Below, piece by piece: positions 6,204 through 6,306 of a DNA stretch of 6,306 nt. The stretch comes from Fimbriimonadaceae bacterium (GTDB lineage Bacteria; Armatimonadota; Fimbriimonadia; Fimbriimonadales; Fimbriimonadaceae). Made by a program: the position numbers and the translations under genes. The DNA lies in contig JACFNW010000140.1 of the NCBI GenBank assembly GCA_019454665.1, forward strand, positions 1 through 6,306. The letters are read 5' to 3'. Each line of letters starts with the position of its first letter. The first letter of the stretch is position 1. The notes under the pieces were generated by a model. The model ran no database searches and was not told the origin of the DNA. It saw only the letters and a program-made list of their open reading frames with translations.

Positions 6204-6306
6204 CTACTTATCGCCGCGTATGGCCGCCATCAGGGCCTTGAACGTGGCGACCGTCTCCTTGGCGGCGTCGTTCGTTTCTTCGCCGCGGTAGGCCTTCATG
6301 AACGTC
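6204..6306 (-). CDS. C-terminal end of an unidentified protein, 5' end cut by window edge
   Basis: Reading inward from the right edge on the minus strand, 33 codons are open before the TAG at 6204-6206. The visible tail reads TFMKAYRGEETNDAAKE then TVATFKALMAAIRGDK, charged and predicted helical. I do not recognise the family. The gene is supported by its convergent placement before the shared terminator and by the coding-like residue pattern. A short gene starting at the ATG at 6299 is possible, but a larger gene entering from the right is more likely. Confidence 0.55.
   Translation of the reverse strand, partial: TFMKAYRGEETNDAAKETVATFKALMAAIRGDK

Noticed and set aside
1..6306. CRISPR array, tRNA, rRNA, insertion sequence or toxin-antitoxin pair
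   Set aside because: No regularly spaced repeats, cloverleaf, transposase motifs, terminal inverted repeats or small toxin-like gene pair were seen.

Overview
This is a GC-rich bacterial chromosomal window, densely packed and with no sign of a mobile element. The prepilin-like protein at 5006-5968 starts KKAFTLIELLVVIAIIAILAA and continues with FPVYAQAK and a KQLGLG..LYTSDYDDVYP stretch. This pattern is common in Armatimonadota (for example Fimbriimonadia) and in Planctomycetota-type DUF1559 proteins. Armatimonadota is the best guess from memory of the families; no marker gene confirms it.

Left block, minus strand: a TauE/SafE (TSUP) membrane transporter reads 2157 to 1384. Downstream of it, after 92 bp, is a large secreted VanW-family protein that starts at 1291 and runs off the left edge. 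The VanW gene is open for 430 codons with no stop.

Middle block, plus strand: a membrane-anchored TPR-like protein (2185-2976), a DUF72 protein (2985-3701) and a DUF1343 / NamZ-type N-acetylmuramidase homologue (3713-4894) are separated by only 8 and 11 bp and look like an operon. The TPR and TSUP genes diverge from a 27-bp gap. That gap holds AT-rich -10-like hexamers on both strands, very close to both start codons.

Right block: after 111 bp comes the type II/IV prepilin-like gene with a TTG start. A 55-residue lipoprotein gene follows, its ATG overlapping the prepilin stop codon by one base (TAATG). A strong 13-bp hairpin terminator separates this pair from the 3' end of a convergent minus-strand gene cut by the right edge.

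The loose theme is the cell envelope: VanW with putative peptidoglycan-binding domains, a muropeptide glycosidase homologue, a secreted pseudopilin and a small lipoprotein. I see no defence island, CRISPR array, tRNA, rRNA or transposon, and no clear new system. The points most worth a second look are the Gln in place of the expected Glu in the NamZ-like motif, the apparent lack of signal peptide on that protein, the scarcity of Shine-Dalgarno sites with hints of leaderless transcription, and the prepilin-lipoprotein pair.
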